NCBI RefSeq assembly: GCF_003339505.1
Contig: NZ_QPIW01000006.1
Span: 1-64,000 of the forward strand
DNA length: 64,000 nucleotides
Reading direction: 5' to 3'
From: Runella aurantiaca
GTDB lineage: Bacteria; Bacteroidota; Bacteroidia; Cytophagales; Spirosomataceae
How positions within the stretch are numbered: the stretch's first letter is position 1; every line of letters begins with the position of its first letter. Below, piece after piece: positions 17,504 through 25,784 of the stretch. A model generated the notes under the pieces. That model saw only the letters and a program-made list of their open reading frames with translations. It had not been told where the DNA came from and searched no databases. The position numbers and the translations under genes were made by a program.

Positions 17504-20500
17504 ATGAAAAACATATCCCTAATCGTTCACTCTAAGGTGATACTCCTCTACAGTGTTGTATTGCTTATTATGCTTTCGCAACATAGAGTATTGGCTCAAA
17601 CCTGCAGTATCTCTGTGAAAACGAGCGTTTCAGGTTGCTATCAGAGCAATGGATCCAAGGCTACAGTAAGTGTGGAGGTAGCTTGGAGTAATGCACCTTC
17701 TGGCGACAATATTGTTGTAACCTACGGCGCACAATCCCGTACTATAATTCCCGGACCTTATACTACATCTGGGGGTAATGGTACGATAGTTTCTCCACAA
17801 GTGGTAGCTTTTGAAGTAGATGCCAATGGCGCTACGGGGCAGACCATAACGGCTAATTTTGTTACGAATACTGGCTGTTCCGCCACGAGTACAGCTTTCA
17901 GCCTACCCTCTGCGTGTTTACCATTAACCTGTACAGGTAACGAGTTGGGAGGTACCGTATTTTACGACTACAATGCCGATGGTCAGAAAGATGCTGGAGA
18001 ATCGTTAGGTTTGCCCAACGTGGTAGTAAAGGCGTTCGACTGTGACGGTAATTTGGTAGGGACCACCACAACGGATGCTTATGGAAAGTACGTATTTACA
18101 GCAATATCAGCCGCAAACTACCCCTTGAGGGTAGAATTCAGCAGTTTACCTGCTCTTTATGGCCAAGGAACTATGAATGGTGCCGACGGCCGTACAACGA
18201 CTCAATTTATAAATGCCCCAGACTGCAACGTTGATTTGGGTGTTTTGAACCCTGTAGATTACTGTGAAAGTAATCCAATGTTATCTATTCCATGCTATGT
18301 TTACGGCGACCCGTTGCCTGCTGGCTCGGTATCAGGTACTAGAGATGCCGTAGTGGGGTTTGATTATAATTTGTCAGGGTTAACAAATATGGCTGCCATG
18401 ACTCACATTGCCACGGCTTCACAAGTTGGAACTGTGTGGGGAGAAGCCTACAATAAATCAACTCAAAAGTTATTCATGTCTGCTACGCTCAAGCGCCATT
18501 CAGGTCTTGGGCCTTTGGGTTTGGGGGGGATTTATGTTACTGATTGGGCAGACCCTATCAATCCCATAACTACTTCTTGGCTAAGTGTCACCTCCTTAAC
18601 GGTTAGTGGCGTGCCTATTAATGTAGGCAGTGTGCCAGTAAATGGAGCGGGGGGACGCGGTTTGTCAACCGACCCTACGCAACCTAGCCGAGATTCAATT
18701 GCCTTTACACAAGCCGCAAAAATTGGTATTGGAGGTATTGCGTTGTCAGATGATGGTAATACCCTATTTTTTACCAACCTATTCGATGCCAAACTGTATA
18801 AGGTAGATATGACTACTTATAATACGAGTGGTACAAATCCTACTACGGCTACTTCGATTGATGTGTTTGGTTCGACAAGTTGCCCTGGTGGTACAATACG
18901 CCCATGGGCAACCAAATTTTACAAGGGGGATGTCTATGTAGGGGCTGTTTGCGATGCACAAACTTCAGGAAATAAATCAGATTTACGGGCTTTTGTCTAT
19001 AAAGTAAATCCTACTACTGGTACGTCAACCGTCGTTTTTGATTTTCCTTTAACTTATCCAAAAGGGTACGCAAACACCAATGCATTAAATGCAACCGGCT
19101 GGTATCCTTGGTCAGACCTTTGGTCAGACCGATTCATTACCGCTGCCAATGAAGTTGTCTATCCGCAACCCATATTTGAAGATATAGAATTTGACATTGA
19201 TGGAACCATGATTCTGGCTTTCGGCGACCGTAACGGTGTACAGACGGGGTATCGGAACTATATGCCGACAGGTACTTCAACCGCTCTTTATTCAGGACAC
19301 GTAGGTGGTGATATCCTCCGGGCTTTCTATAACCAAAGCGGGGCCTATGTATTGGAAAATAACGCCAAAGCTGGCCCTAATATCGGTTATGGTCCAGACA
19401 ACAATCAAGGCCCAGGCTTTGGTGAGTATTACAATGATAACTTTCAGGATGATAGTGACGGTACGGTTTTCCACGCGGAGATTGCCATGGGTGGACTTGC
19501 CGTTCGTCCGGGTAGTGGCGAAGTAATCGCCGTAACCGTAGACCCGTTGGATGTACCTCTCGTTATTACTAGTTATTTGCCTTATCTACAGGCAGGTGGC
19601 GTGCGTCATTACAATAATCAAACGGGTCAAGTTAATTCTGCTTATATTGTTTATTCCAGTAATCTGATGTCAGGCTTGTTTGGCAAGTCAACGGGTTTGG
19701 GGGATATCGTTTTGCGCTGCTCTTTACCTGAGTTCATCGAAATCGGTAATCGAGTTTGGGTTGATACAAATAAAAATGGCGTGCAGGACCCTTGTGAAAA
19801 AGCATTGCCAGGTGTCACTGTTTCTCTTTACAAAGGTGCAACGCTCATTGCGACAACCACAACCAACGCTAATGGAGAATACTACTTCAGCTCAAAATCT
19901 AAACTTACAACAGGTACTTGGTCTGGTACTGGAGCCGATACCACATTGTTGCCCACTACCCAATATTCACTGGTTTTCGGACAAAGCGGAAGTCAGTATT
20001 CGGCTGGGACATTGACCGTGTCGGGCAATGGAAAATTTGCAATTACGACGAAAGATGCTACCGTTAACAATGGGAATGACCAAAATGACAGTGATATCGC
20101 CGAGATAAATGGTTTTCCTACTATATCTGTTACGACCGGCGATTTGGCGAGCGTCAACCATACCTTTGATGCGGGCTTCTACTGTATATTTCCTACTTCA
20201 AATAATATACAAGTATCTCTTCCAAGTTGCCCACCTACATTAGGTACTAATACAACTGACGGGAAAATTCAAATCACTGCTGCGGTTGAATCCGCTGACC
20301 GATTCCGGATTCGTTCGGGTACTAATTGGACAGGAGCAGCTGATACGTCATATGCAACTGCATTATTGATCGGCAATACCTTTCCTAAAGATATACAGAC
20401 TGGAATCAGCAGTGCAGGAGGAAGTTATATCATTAGATTATACAACGGTGAATGTTGCTATCGTGATACGGTCATCACCATTCAGGCACGTACAAAACCA

Positions 20501-23500
20501 AATGCAGGAACAAACCAAAGTATCTGTGCACCAGCCACAACGGCTACGTTGACGGCCATAACTTTGGGCGGCATGTGGTCGACACAATCTGGGAACCCAG
20601 CGGTGGCGACGATAACGAATGCAGGAGCAGTGAGTGGCATGACCGCCAACGGAACGTATAATTTTATCTATACGCTCAACGGTTGTACGGATACCGTCTC
20701 GGTGGTTCGCAACCCTCAGCCAATTCAAGTCAATTTATCCCCTGCCACCATTTGTGAAAACCAAAGTCTGACTTATACGGATGCCTCAGGGACCAACGGT
20801 ACTTGGAGCGGTCCAGGAGTGAGCGATACAGGCACTGGGGCCACAGTGAGCGCAGCCGCTGCTCTGACGCAACTTGGTCAATCGGCCCCAGTGAATTTCT
20901 ATATTTATTACACACAAATTCTTGGAGAATGTAGTCGAATTGACAGCGGTCTGGTAAGTATTAACCCTCGCCCTTTAGTGACTATTACTGGTCCAACACT
21001 GATATGCGGGAATCAATTGCCAGTGAGTTTCACGGGATCACCTGCGGGCGGCACTTTCACTTTGCCACAGGGTTTACCAGCGGGAGCGGTGACCATCAAC
21101 AGCAATGTTGCCACCTTGAACCCTGGTTTTAATATTACGAGTTTGACATTCAGTTATTCCTACACCGACGCTACCACGGATTGCAGTAATACCGATAGTC
21201 ACACCATTACGGTAACGCCCGCTCCCAATGCTGGCAGAGACACCACTTTGGCTTGCGTGGATGCCTTGACCAATACTTTAGCGACGAGCACGACGCTTAG
21301 TCCAGTAACACCCGGCGGTACGTGGTCACAGATTGGCACTACACCGACTACAGCCACTGTTACAGGTAACAACGTAACAGGGATGACCATGGCAGGGACA
21401 TATCAATTTATTTACACGCTGAACGATTGTTCGGATACGGTATCGGTGACGGTAGTTCCCTGCCAAGGATGTGTTCAACCCAATGCTGGTCCTGACCAAA
21501 GTATCTGTTCACCCACAACGACGGCGACGTTGACGGCGATTACCTTGGGCGGCACATGGACTGCTCAATTGGGCAACCCAGCTTCGGCGACGATTACGAA
21601 CTTGGGTGCGGTATCGGGCATGACGGTTGATGGTACTTATCGGTTCATTTATTCTGTGACAAGTGGAGGCCAAACCTGTACTGACACGGTCTCCGTGATT
21701 CGTAATCCTAAACCCGAAGCGGGCCCAGATCAAAGTATCTGTTCACCGACAACAACGGCGACGTTAACGGCGATTACCTTGGGCGGCACGTGGAGTGCAC
21801 AATCGGGTAATCCTGTTGCGGCAACAATCACGAATGCAGGTACAGTCACTGGCATGACAGCCAACGGCACGTACAATTTTATTTATATGATTAATGGGTG
21901 TACGGATACCGTCTCGGTGGTACGGACAGCCAAGCCCGATGCGGGAGCGGATCAAACTTTAACGTGTCCCCCCTCGGGTATTTCACCGACTACTGCTAAC
22001 GTGACTGGGGCACCTTCAGGGGGAGTATGGTCCACTTTGGCCAGTAATCCTGCCGCTGCGACGGTCACAAATGCAGGGGCAGTAAGTGGAATGACAGTAG
22101 CAGGTACCTATCAATTTATTTATACGTTGAATGATTGCTCAGACACGGTTCAGATTCAGGTCCCTACTTGTATTGCCCCCGTGTTCGACTTAGCTTTGCG
22201 CAAGACGTTGGCCGTTGGCCAGAGCGCGAGCGTAGTTGCGGGCAGCACGGTGACGTTCACGATCACGGTGTTCAACCAAGGCAACGTGGATGCGACCAAT
22301 ATACAAGTAACGGATTACATACCTGCGGGATTGACCTTGAACGATGCCAACTGGAGCGTGGTGGGAAGCACCGCGACTTTGAACACGGTGATTGCGAGTT
22401 TGGCGGCGGGCGCAAGCACGACGCGAGACATCACCTTCGTTGTCAGCACAGGCGTCACGGGCTCAATCACGAACTTAGCTGAAATCAGCTCGGCGACGGG
22501 CGGTGTGGATGTGGATTCAAGTCCCGATAGTAACCCCGCCAACGACGGCACACCAAAGAATGACGTCATCAACGAAAGTGGCTTGACGGGCGGTGACGAA
22601 GACGACCACGACCCTGAGGTCATCACGGTCACGCCTGCCCCCGTGTTCGACTTAGCTTTGCGCAAGACGTTGGCCGTTGGCCAGAGCGCGAATGTAGTGG
22701 CGGGCAGCACGGTGACGTTCACGATCACGGTGTTCAACCAAGGCAACGTAGATGCGACCAATATACAAGTAACGGATTATATTCCTGCGGGATTGACCTT
22801 GAACGATGCCAACTGGAGCGTGGTGGGAAGCACCGCGACTTTGAACACGGTGATTGCGAGTTTGGCGGCGGGCGCAAGCACGACGCGAGACATCACCTTC
22901 ACGGTAGGCACAGGCGTCACGGGCTCGCTTAGTAACTTAGCTGAAATCAGCTCGGCAACGGGCGGTGTGGATGTGGATTCAAGTCCCGATAGTAACCCCG
23001 CCAACGACGGCACGCCAAAGAATGACGTCATCAACGAAAATGGCTTGACGGGCGGTGACGAGGACGACCACGACCCTGAGGTCATCACGGTTACCTCTGC
23101 GCAAGTAGACTTGTCATTGAAAAAGATGATTAGCACCAAGATTGCAGAACTGGGAGACACGCTTACTTACACGATTAAAGTCTTCAACCAGTCAGGTACT
23201 TTGGCCACGGGGGTAGAAGTTAGTGATTCTCTGGCCACATCGGTACAATTTATCACGGGCAGTTTTACGACGACTCGTGGCACGGCCACGCTTAGCAATA
23301 ATGTGATTGTCTGGACTATCGGCAGCATAGGGGCCAATGGAGATACGGTCACGCTGACGTATAAAGTGAAAGCGATTTCGGAAGGTATTCATTTCAATAC
23401 GGCCGAGATCAGCAAGACCAACGAGCCTGATGTGGATAGTACGCCAGGCAATGGCAATAATAGCGAAGATGATAACGACCAAGAGTGCTTTACGGTACCG

Positions 23501-23761
23501 TTTAAGTTGTGCCCAATAGAAAAGGTACAGGCCAGCGTTCCCGCTTACCTGACCAATGTACAATGGTACAAAGATGGAGGCAGTACGCCGATTGTATCGG
23601 GTAATACCGTTCTGTTAAGCGAGGTGGGAATTTATACCTTCACGGCATCCAATCAGCAATGTCCTGCAGAAGGTTGTTGTCCGATTATCATTGAGCCTGG
23701 TGATAATTGCTGCCCGATCCAGATTTGTATCCCTTTTACGATCAATAAAAAGAAAAAGTAG
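17504..23761 (+). CDS. Giant secreted repeat protein: SdrD-B, Ig-like and DUF11 domains
   Basis: A 2085-residue surface or secreted protein. A signal peptide ends near residue 32 (HRVLAQ). Then: an SdrD-B-like domain (about 145-235, LGGTVFYDYNADGQKDAGE); a long region that may be a beta-propeller (about 250-740, IGGIALSDDGNTLFFTNLF); a second SdrD-B-like domain (about 744-850, IGNRVWVDTNKNGVQDPCE); several Ig/PKD-like modules (about 996-1553) sharing the phrase TATLTAITLGG and ending in CTDTVSV; two nearly identical 154-residue DUF11 modules (1558-1865, VFDLALRKTLAVGQ); a third diverged DUF11; and a Cys-rich tail (seven Cys in about the last 40 residues) ending in four Lys. No standard type IX secretion C-terminal domain was recognised, though the Cys-rich end could be a variant sorting signal. 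Likely adhesin or matrix protein. It stands alone between a terminator and an AT-rich region. Confidence 0.82.
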   Translation: MKNISLIVHSKVILLYSVVLLIMLSQHRVLAQTCSISVKTSVSGCYQSNGSKATVSVEVAWSNAPSGDNIVVTYGAQSRTIIPGPYTTSGGNGTIVSPQVVAFEVDANGATGQTITANFVTNTGCSATSTAFSLPSACLPLTCTGNELGGTVFYDYNADGQKDAGESLGLPNVVVKAFDCDGNLVGTTTTDAYGKYVFTAISAANYPLRVEFSSLPALYGQGTMNGADGRTTTQFINAPDCNVDLGVLNPVDYCESNPMLSIPCYVYGDPLPAGSVSGTRDAVVGFDYNLSGLTNMAAMTHIATASQVGTVWGEAYNKSTQKLFMSATLKRHSGLGPLGLGGIYVTDWADPINPITTSWLSVTSLTVSGVPINVGSVPVNGAGGRGLSTDPTQPSRDSIAFTQAAKIGIGGIALSDDGNTLFFTNLFDAKLYKVDMTTYNTSGTNPTTATSIDVFGSTSCPGGTIRPWATKFYKGDVYVGAVCDAQTSGNKSDLRAFVYKVNPTTGTSTVVFDFPLTYPKGYANTNALNATGWYPWSDLWSDRFITAANEVVYPQPIFEDIEFDIDGTMILAFGDRNGVQTGYRNYMPTGTSTALYSGHVGGDILRAFYNQSGAYVLENNAKAGPNIGYGPDNNQGPGFGEYYNDNFQDDSDGTVFHAEIAMGGLAVRPGSGEVIAVTVDPLDVPLVITSYLPYLQAGGVRHYNNQTGQVNSAYIVYSSNLMSGLFGKSTGLGDIVLRCSLPEFIEIGNRVWVDTNKNGVQDPCEKALPGVTVSLYKGATLIATTTTNANGEYYFSSKSKLTTGTWSGTGADTTLLPTTQYSLVFGQSGSQYSAGTLTVSGNGKFAITTKDATVNNGNDQNDSDIAEINGFPTISVTTGDLASVNHTFDAGFYCIFPTSNNIQVSLPSCPPTLGTNTTDGKIQITAAVESADRFRIRSGTNWTGAADTSYATALLIGNTFPKDIQTGISSAGGSYIIRLYNGECCYRDTVITIQARTKPNAGTNQSICAPATTATLTAITLGGMWSTQSGNPAVATITNAGAVSGMTANGTYNFIYTLNGCTDTVSVVRNPQPIQVNLSPATICENQSLTYTDASGTNGTWSGPGVSDTGTGATVSAAAALTQLGQSAPVNFYIYYTQILGECSRIDSGLVSINPRPLVTITGPTLICGNQLPVSFTGSPAGGTFTLPQGLPAGAVTINSNVATLNPGFNITSLTFSYSYTDATTDCSNTDSHTITVTPAPNAGRDTTLACVDALTNTLATSTTLSPVTPGGTWSQIGTTPTTATVTGNNVTGMTMAGTYQFIYTLNDCSDTVSVTVVPCQGCVQPNAGPDQSICSPTTTATLTAITLGGTWTAQLGNPASATITNLGAVSGMTVDGTYRFIYSVTSGGQTCTDTVSVIRNPKPEAGPDQSICSPTTTATLTAITLGGTWSAQSGNPVAATITNAGTVTGMTANGTYNFIYMINGCTDTVSVVRTAKPDAGADQTLTCPPSGISPTTANVTGAPSGGVWSTLASNPAAATVTNAGAVSGMTVAGTYQFIYTLNDCSDTVQIQVPTCIAPVFDLALRKTLAVGQSASVVAGSTVTFTITVFNQGNVDATNIQVTDYIPAGLTLNDANWSVVGSTATLNTVIASLAAGASTTRDITFVVSTGVTGSITNLAEISSATGGVDVDSSPDSNPANDGTPKNDVINESGLTGGDEDDHDPEVITVTPAPVFDLALRKTLAVGQSANVVAGSTVTFTITVFNQGNVDATNIQVTDYIPAGLTLNDANWSVVGSTATLNTVIASLAAGASTTRDITFTVGTGVTGSLSNLAEISSATGGVDVDSSPDSNPANDGTPKNDVINENGLTGGDEDDHDPEVITVTSAQVDLSLKKMISTKIAELGDTLTYTIKVFNQSGTLATGVEVSDSLATSVQFITGSFTTTRGTATLSNNVIVWTIGSIGANGDTVTLTYKVKAISEGIHFNTAEISKTNEPDVDSTPGNGNNSEDDNDQECFTVPFKLCPIEKVQASVPAYLTNVQWYKDGGSTPIVSGNTVLLSEVGIYTFTASNQQCPAEGCCPIIIEPGDNCCPIQICIPFTINKKKK
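20500..22170 (+). repeat. Ig/PKD-like module repeats inside the giant protein
   Basis: At least four related segments encode a unit beginning NAG-x-(D/N)QSIC and containing ATLTAITLGG, then a GMT-x-x-GTY-x-FIY core and C-(T/S)DTV. Near-identical DNA phrases occur around 20520-20580, 21490-21550 and 21730-21790 (CAAAGTATCTGT, GACGTTGACGGC). The module that starts near 21945 is more diverged. They look like copies amplified within the gene. Confidence 0.7.
22175..23094 (+). repeat. Tandem 462-bp duplication (two DUF11 modules)
   Basis: Copy one starts at 22175 and copy two at 22637, exactly 462 bp (154 codons) later. They differ at only scattered bases, including silent changes, with a small cluster near 22440-22460 against 22900-22930. 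The repeat keeps frame, so unequal crossing-over could add or remove modules without breaking the gene. Confidence 0.93.
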
Positions 23762-23776
23762 AGGTTAGCCAAAAAC

Positions 23777-23818
23777 TAAGAAGAGAGCCCTTACTTTTTG
23801 TTGGGGGCTCTCTTCTTA
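23777..23818 (+). terminator. Hairpin after the giant surface-protein gene
   Basis: A perfect 14-bp stem (TAAGAAGAGAGCCC / GGGCTCTCTTCTTA) with a 14-base loop, 15 bp past the stop codon. The following T-tract is weak (TGTTTG), but the stem strength and position make it the likely terminator. Confidence 0.7.
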
Positions 23819-24435
23819 TGTTTGAAGCGGTTAAATTTTGATTTTTCTTACCATAAAGAACCCAATGAATGGCACCGTAACGGCAGACAACAGAGTGCAC
23901 AAAATAGAAGTTTAGCGAATTTCGCGGAATATCTTTGAGAAATTTATTTTAAAACAGACCCCTCCCACAATCGCTGCGTTAGCCTACCTCATGTTCGACT
24001 GCTCCACAACTATCTATCTTCTCTTGGAGTTACCCCTTTTCGAATAGGCTTTGGATTGATAGCAAAATGCTTAATTTAGCCCGTAGCCCTCCTCAGTGTT
24101 CCCCAAAAGATAAGAATAACGATTCATTTATTGCGGGGCTTATAAACTCACTTAGCATCTTGCTTGAATTTCAAAGTTGAATAATCAGCCGAAATTGTCA
24201 AACGGTTAGGGATAGTTTTGTTGTTGATAAGGGAAAAATAAAATTTACCCCTATATGTAGCGAAACTTTGTTGACAATGGCAAGTCAATAGTATATAATA
24301 AGTACAAAAATTAGACAATTTAGCATATATTACTATTTTAATATCCCGAATTCTTGGTTTATAGATACAAGTCAAAGGGCAAGAAATTCATTGACTTGTA
24401 TCTATTAATGAATCAATAGGTATATAATTTACTTT

Positions 24436-24458
24436 GAACTATATTTATATTATAGTTC
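24436..24458 (+). promoter_or_regulatory. Inverted repeat upstream of the LuxR regulator
   Basis: GAACTATA (24436-24443) and TATAGTTC (24451-24458) form an 8-bp inverted repeat with a 7-base spacer, directly after a near-consensus -7 element. It could be an operator, perhaps for self-regulation by the gene at 24537, or a hairpin in its leader. Confidence 0.35.
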
Positions 24459-24536
24459 GAACATTTTTAAAATCAAAAAATTAAGTTACGCATGAAATTA
24501 GAATATCTTTTCATTTGAGTAAATCATATCTACTTT

Positions 24537-25175
24537 ATGATAAATGTTGGAATTTTCGACGAAAACACCGTCTTCTTAGACACTTTCTATGACTACATTA
24601 GTACTTTACCAAACGTAACATGCGTGATAAGAGCCCAGGATTCAGAGCGTTTTTTTAGGTATTTTAAATATGAATCGCAACTTACTGTTGATATTCTATT
24701 TCTGGACGCTGGTCTAAATACAGATCAGGGTATAGAAATAATCCAAAGAATCCGTAGGAGACTTCCTTTAACAGAGATCATAATTTATACCGTCAATGAA
24801 GATGCTGATGTCTTGTTTAAGGCATTATGTATGGGAGCTACAGGGTACATTTTGAAAGAGACACCTCTGTCGGAATTAAGTGTTTTTATTCAAATAATAA
24901 AAGAAGGTGGAGCAGTTGTTGCTCCTCGTATGGCAAAAAAACTTGTTGAGTATTTTGCTCCTCCAAAATCTCATTCCGAATCATTATTCAACCCGCGTGA
25001 ATTGCAGATTCTAAAATTATTAGCTGATGGCTTAACGTATAAACAAGTAGCAAAAAAAGTTAATTTAAGTGTAGACACTATACGCTTTTATGTAAAACGT
25101 ATCTATAAAATACTTAATATAAAAAGTAAGAATGAATTGATGAAATTAGCTTATAACAAGCAGCTAATGATTTAA
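24537..25175 (+). CDS. NarL/FixJ-type response regulator (orphan)
   Basis: A 212-residue protein with an N-terminal receiver domain and a C-terminal LuxR helix-turn-helix. The receiver has the acidic pair D8/E9 (IFDENT), the phospho-acceptor D57 (ILFLDAGL), T85 and K107, so phosphorylation should work. The HTH at about 150-208 is typical (FNPRELQILKLLADGLTYKQVAKKVNLS). No histidine kinase lies nearby, so it is an orphan. The gene is clearly more AT-rich than its neighbours and sits in an AT-rich region next to a transposase relic, which suggests horizontal origin. It may control the upstream surface protein, but nothing in the sequence proves it. Confidence 0.9.
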   Translation: MINVGIFDENTVFLDTFYDYISTLPNVTCVIRAQDSERFFRYFKYESQLTVDILFLDAGLNTDQGIEIIQRIRRRLPLTEIIIYTVNEDADVLFKALCMGATGYILKETPLSELSVFIQIIKEGGAVVAPRMAKKLVEYFAPPKSHSESLFNPRELQILKLLADGLTYKQVAKKVNLSVDTIRFYVKRIYKILNIKSKNELMKLAYNKQLMI

Positions 25176-25784
25176 TTATCCTCGTTATGCGCCCTTTTGA
25201 AAATTTTGTTACTGCGGTTTTCCTTTAAATTAATAACTAACTAATAATCAATATTTTACTCCATAATTAATGCGCAAACTTGGCATATCTCGGGTTTTTA
25301 ATATTTGGCATCTGCTAAAAAAACAAAAATACAGATACAATATACACTTTTTGACCTGAACTCTCCCATTTCCCCTAAATTGTACTTATTTAAGAATAAG
25401 GCAACATTAGGTGCTCTCTATTAGACCATAATTGGTCTTCATTAACTCAGCTTCTTCCTGAAAAAAGACGATGGCAGGAGTCTCCTGTTGACTTCCGCCT
25501 CAAGGTTATTTTGGGCTGATGTTTTTAAAACATTATCTGAAACTTAGCGGTGAGAAATTATTGAAAAGGTTCAATACCTATTGGGTGATTCAAATATTTT
25601 ATGGCACACTACTTTCTGATTAAGCCCGCTGTAAGTGTTATAAAATTGTTAAAGATATTTATCGAAATCATTTAAATCCTACTTAGTCAAGTTTGGTTAA
25701 TAGGTGGTTGTGGTGTTATCAATATAAATCCTTGAAAAATTATATCTACTATTGAAGAAAAGCGGATTTAATTGCCCGGTTCTG
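25176..25784. other. 609-bp region between convergent genes, holding a transposase relic
   Basis: This AT-rich space lies between the ends of the LuxR gene and a minus-strand sulfatase. The first 220 bp show nothing. A decayed, frameshifted coding stretch (25400-25624) looks like the N-terminus of a transposase. The final 160 bp show nothing, and no clear bidirectional terminator was seen. Confidence 0.5.
25400..25624 (+). pseudogene. Frameshifted remnant, probably a transposase N-terminus
   Basis: From 25400 an open frame without a start codon reads through LDHNWSSLTQLLPEKRRW and SPVDFRLKVILG to about 25515. A one-base frame change then leads into MFLKHYLKLSGEKLLKRF followed by NTYWVIQIFYGTLLSD and a stop. 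The join and the phrase 'FLKHYLKLS-EKL-R-NT-W--Q-F-G' resemble the start of IS transposases common in Bacteroidota (an IS4/IS5/IS1182-like group; family uncertain). It has no start codon, a frameshift and a truncation, so it cannot be functional. Confidence 0.45.

Larger units (their letters stand above)
23762..24536. other. 775-bp AT-rich intergenic region before the LuxR regulator
   Basis: No gene accepted. It begins with a hairpin terminator (23777-23818) and becomes strongly AT-rich toward 24536. A near-consensus -7 element TTACTTTG (one mismatch to TAnnTTTG) begins at 24429, followed by an 8-bp inverted repeat (24436-24458). A 75-codon minus-strand ORF (24148-24375) has no recognisable features and was rejected. 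Confidence 0.5.

Noticed and set aside
22175-23094. Direct repeats considered as a CRISPR or IS duplication
   Set aside because: The units are 462 bp, abut each other, stay in frame and encode a known domain; there are no spacers and no transposase.
22315-23160. Two minus-strand ORFs (148 and 127 codons) with near-identical proteins
   Set aside because: They are antisense shadows of the duplicated DUF11 modules; their similarity only reflects the 462-bp repeat.
24148-24375. 75-codon minus-strand ORF in the AT-rich intergenic region
   Set aside because: No start context, no family, no coding-like features.
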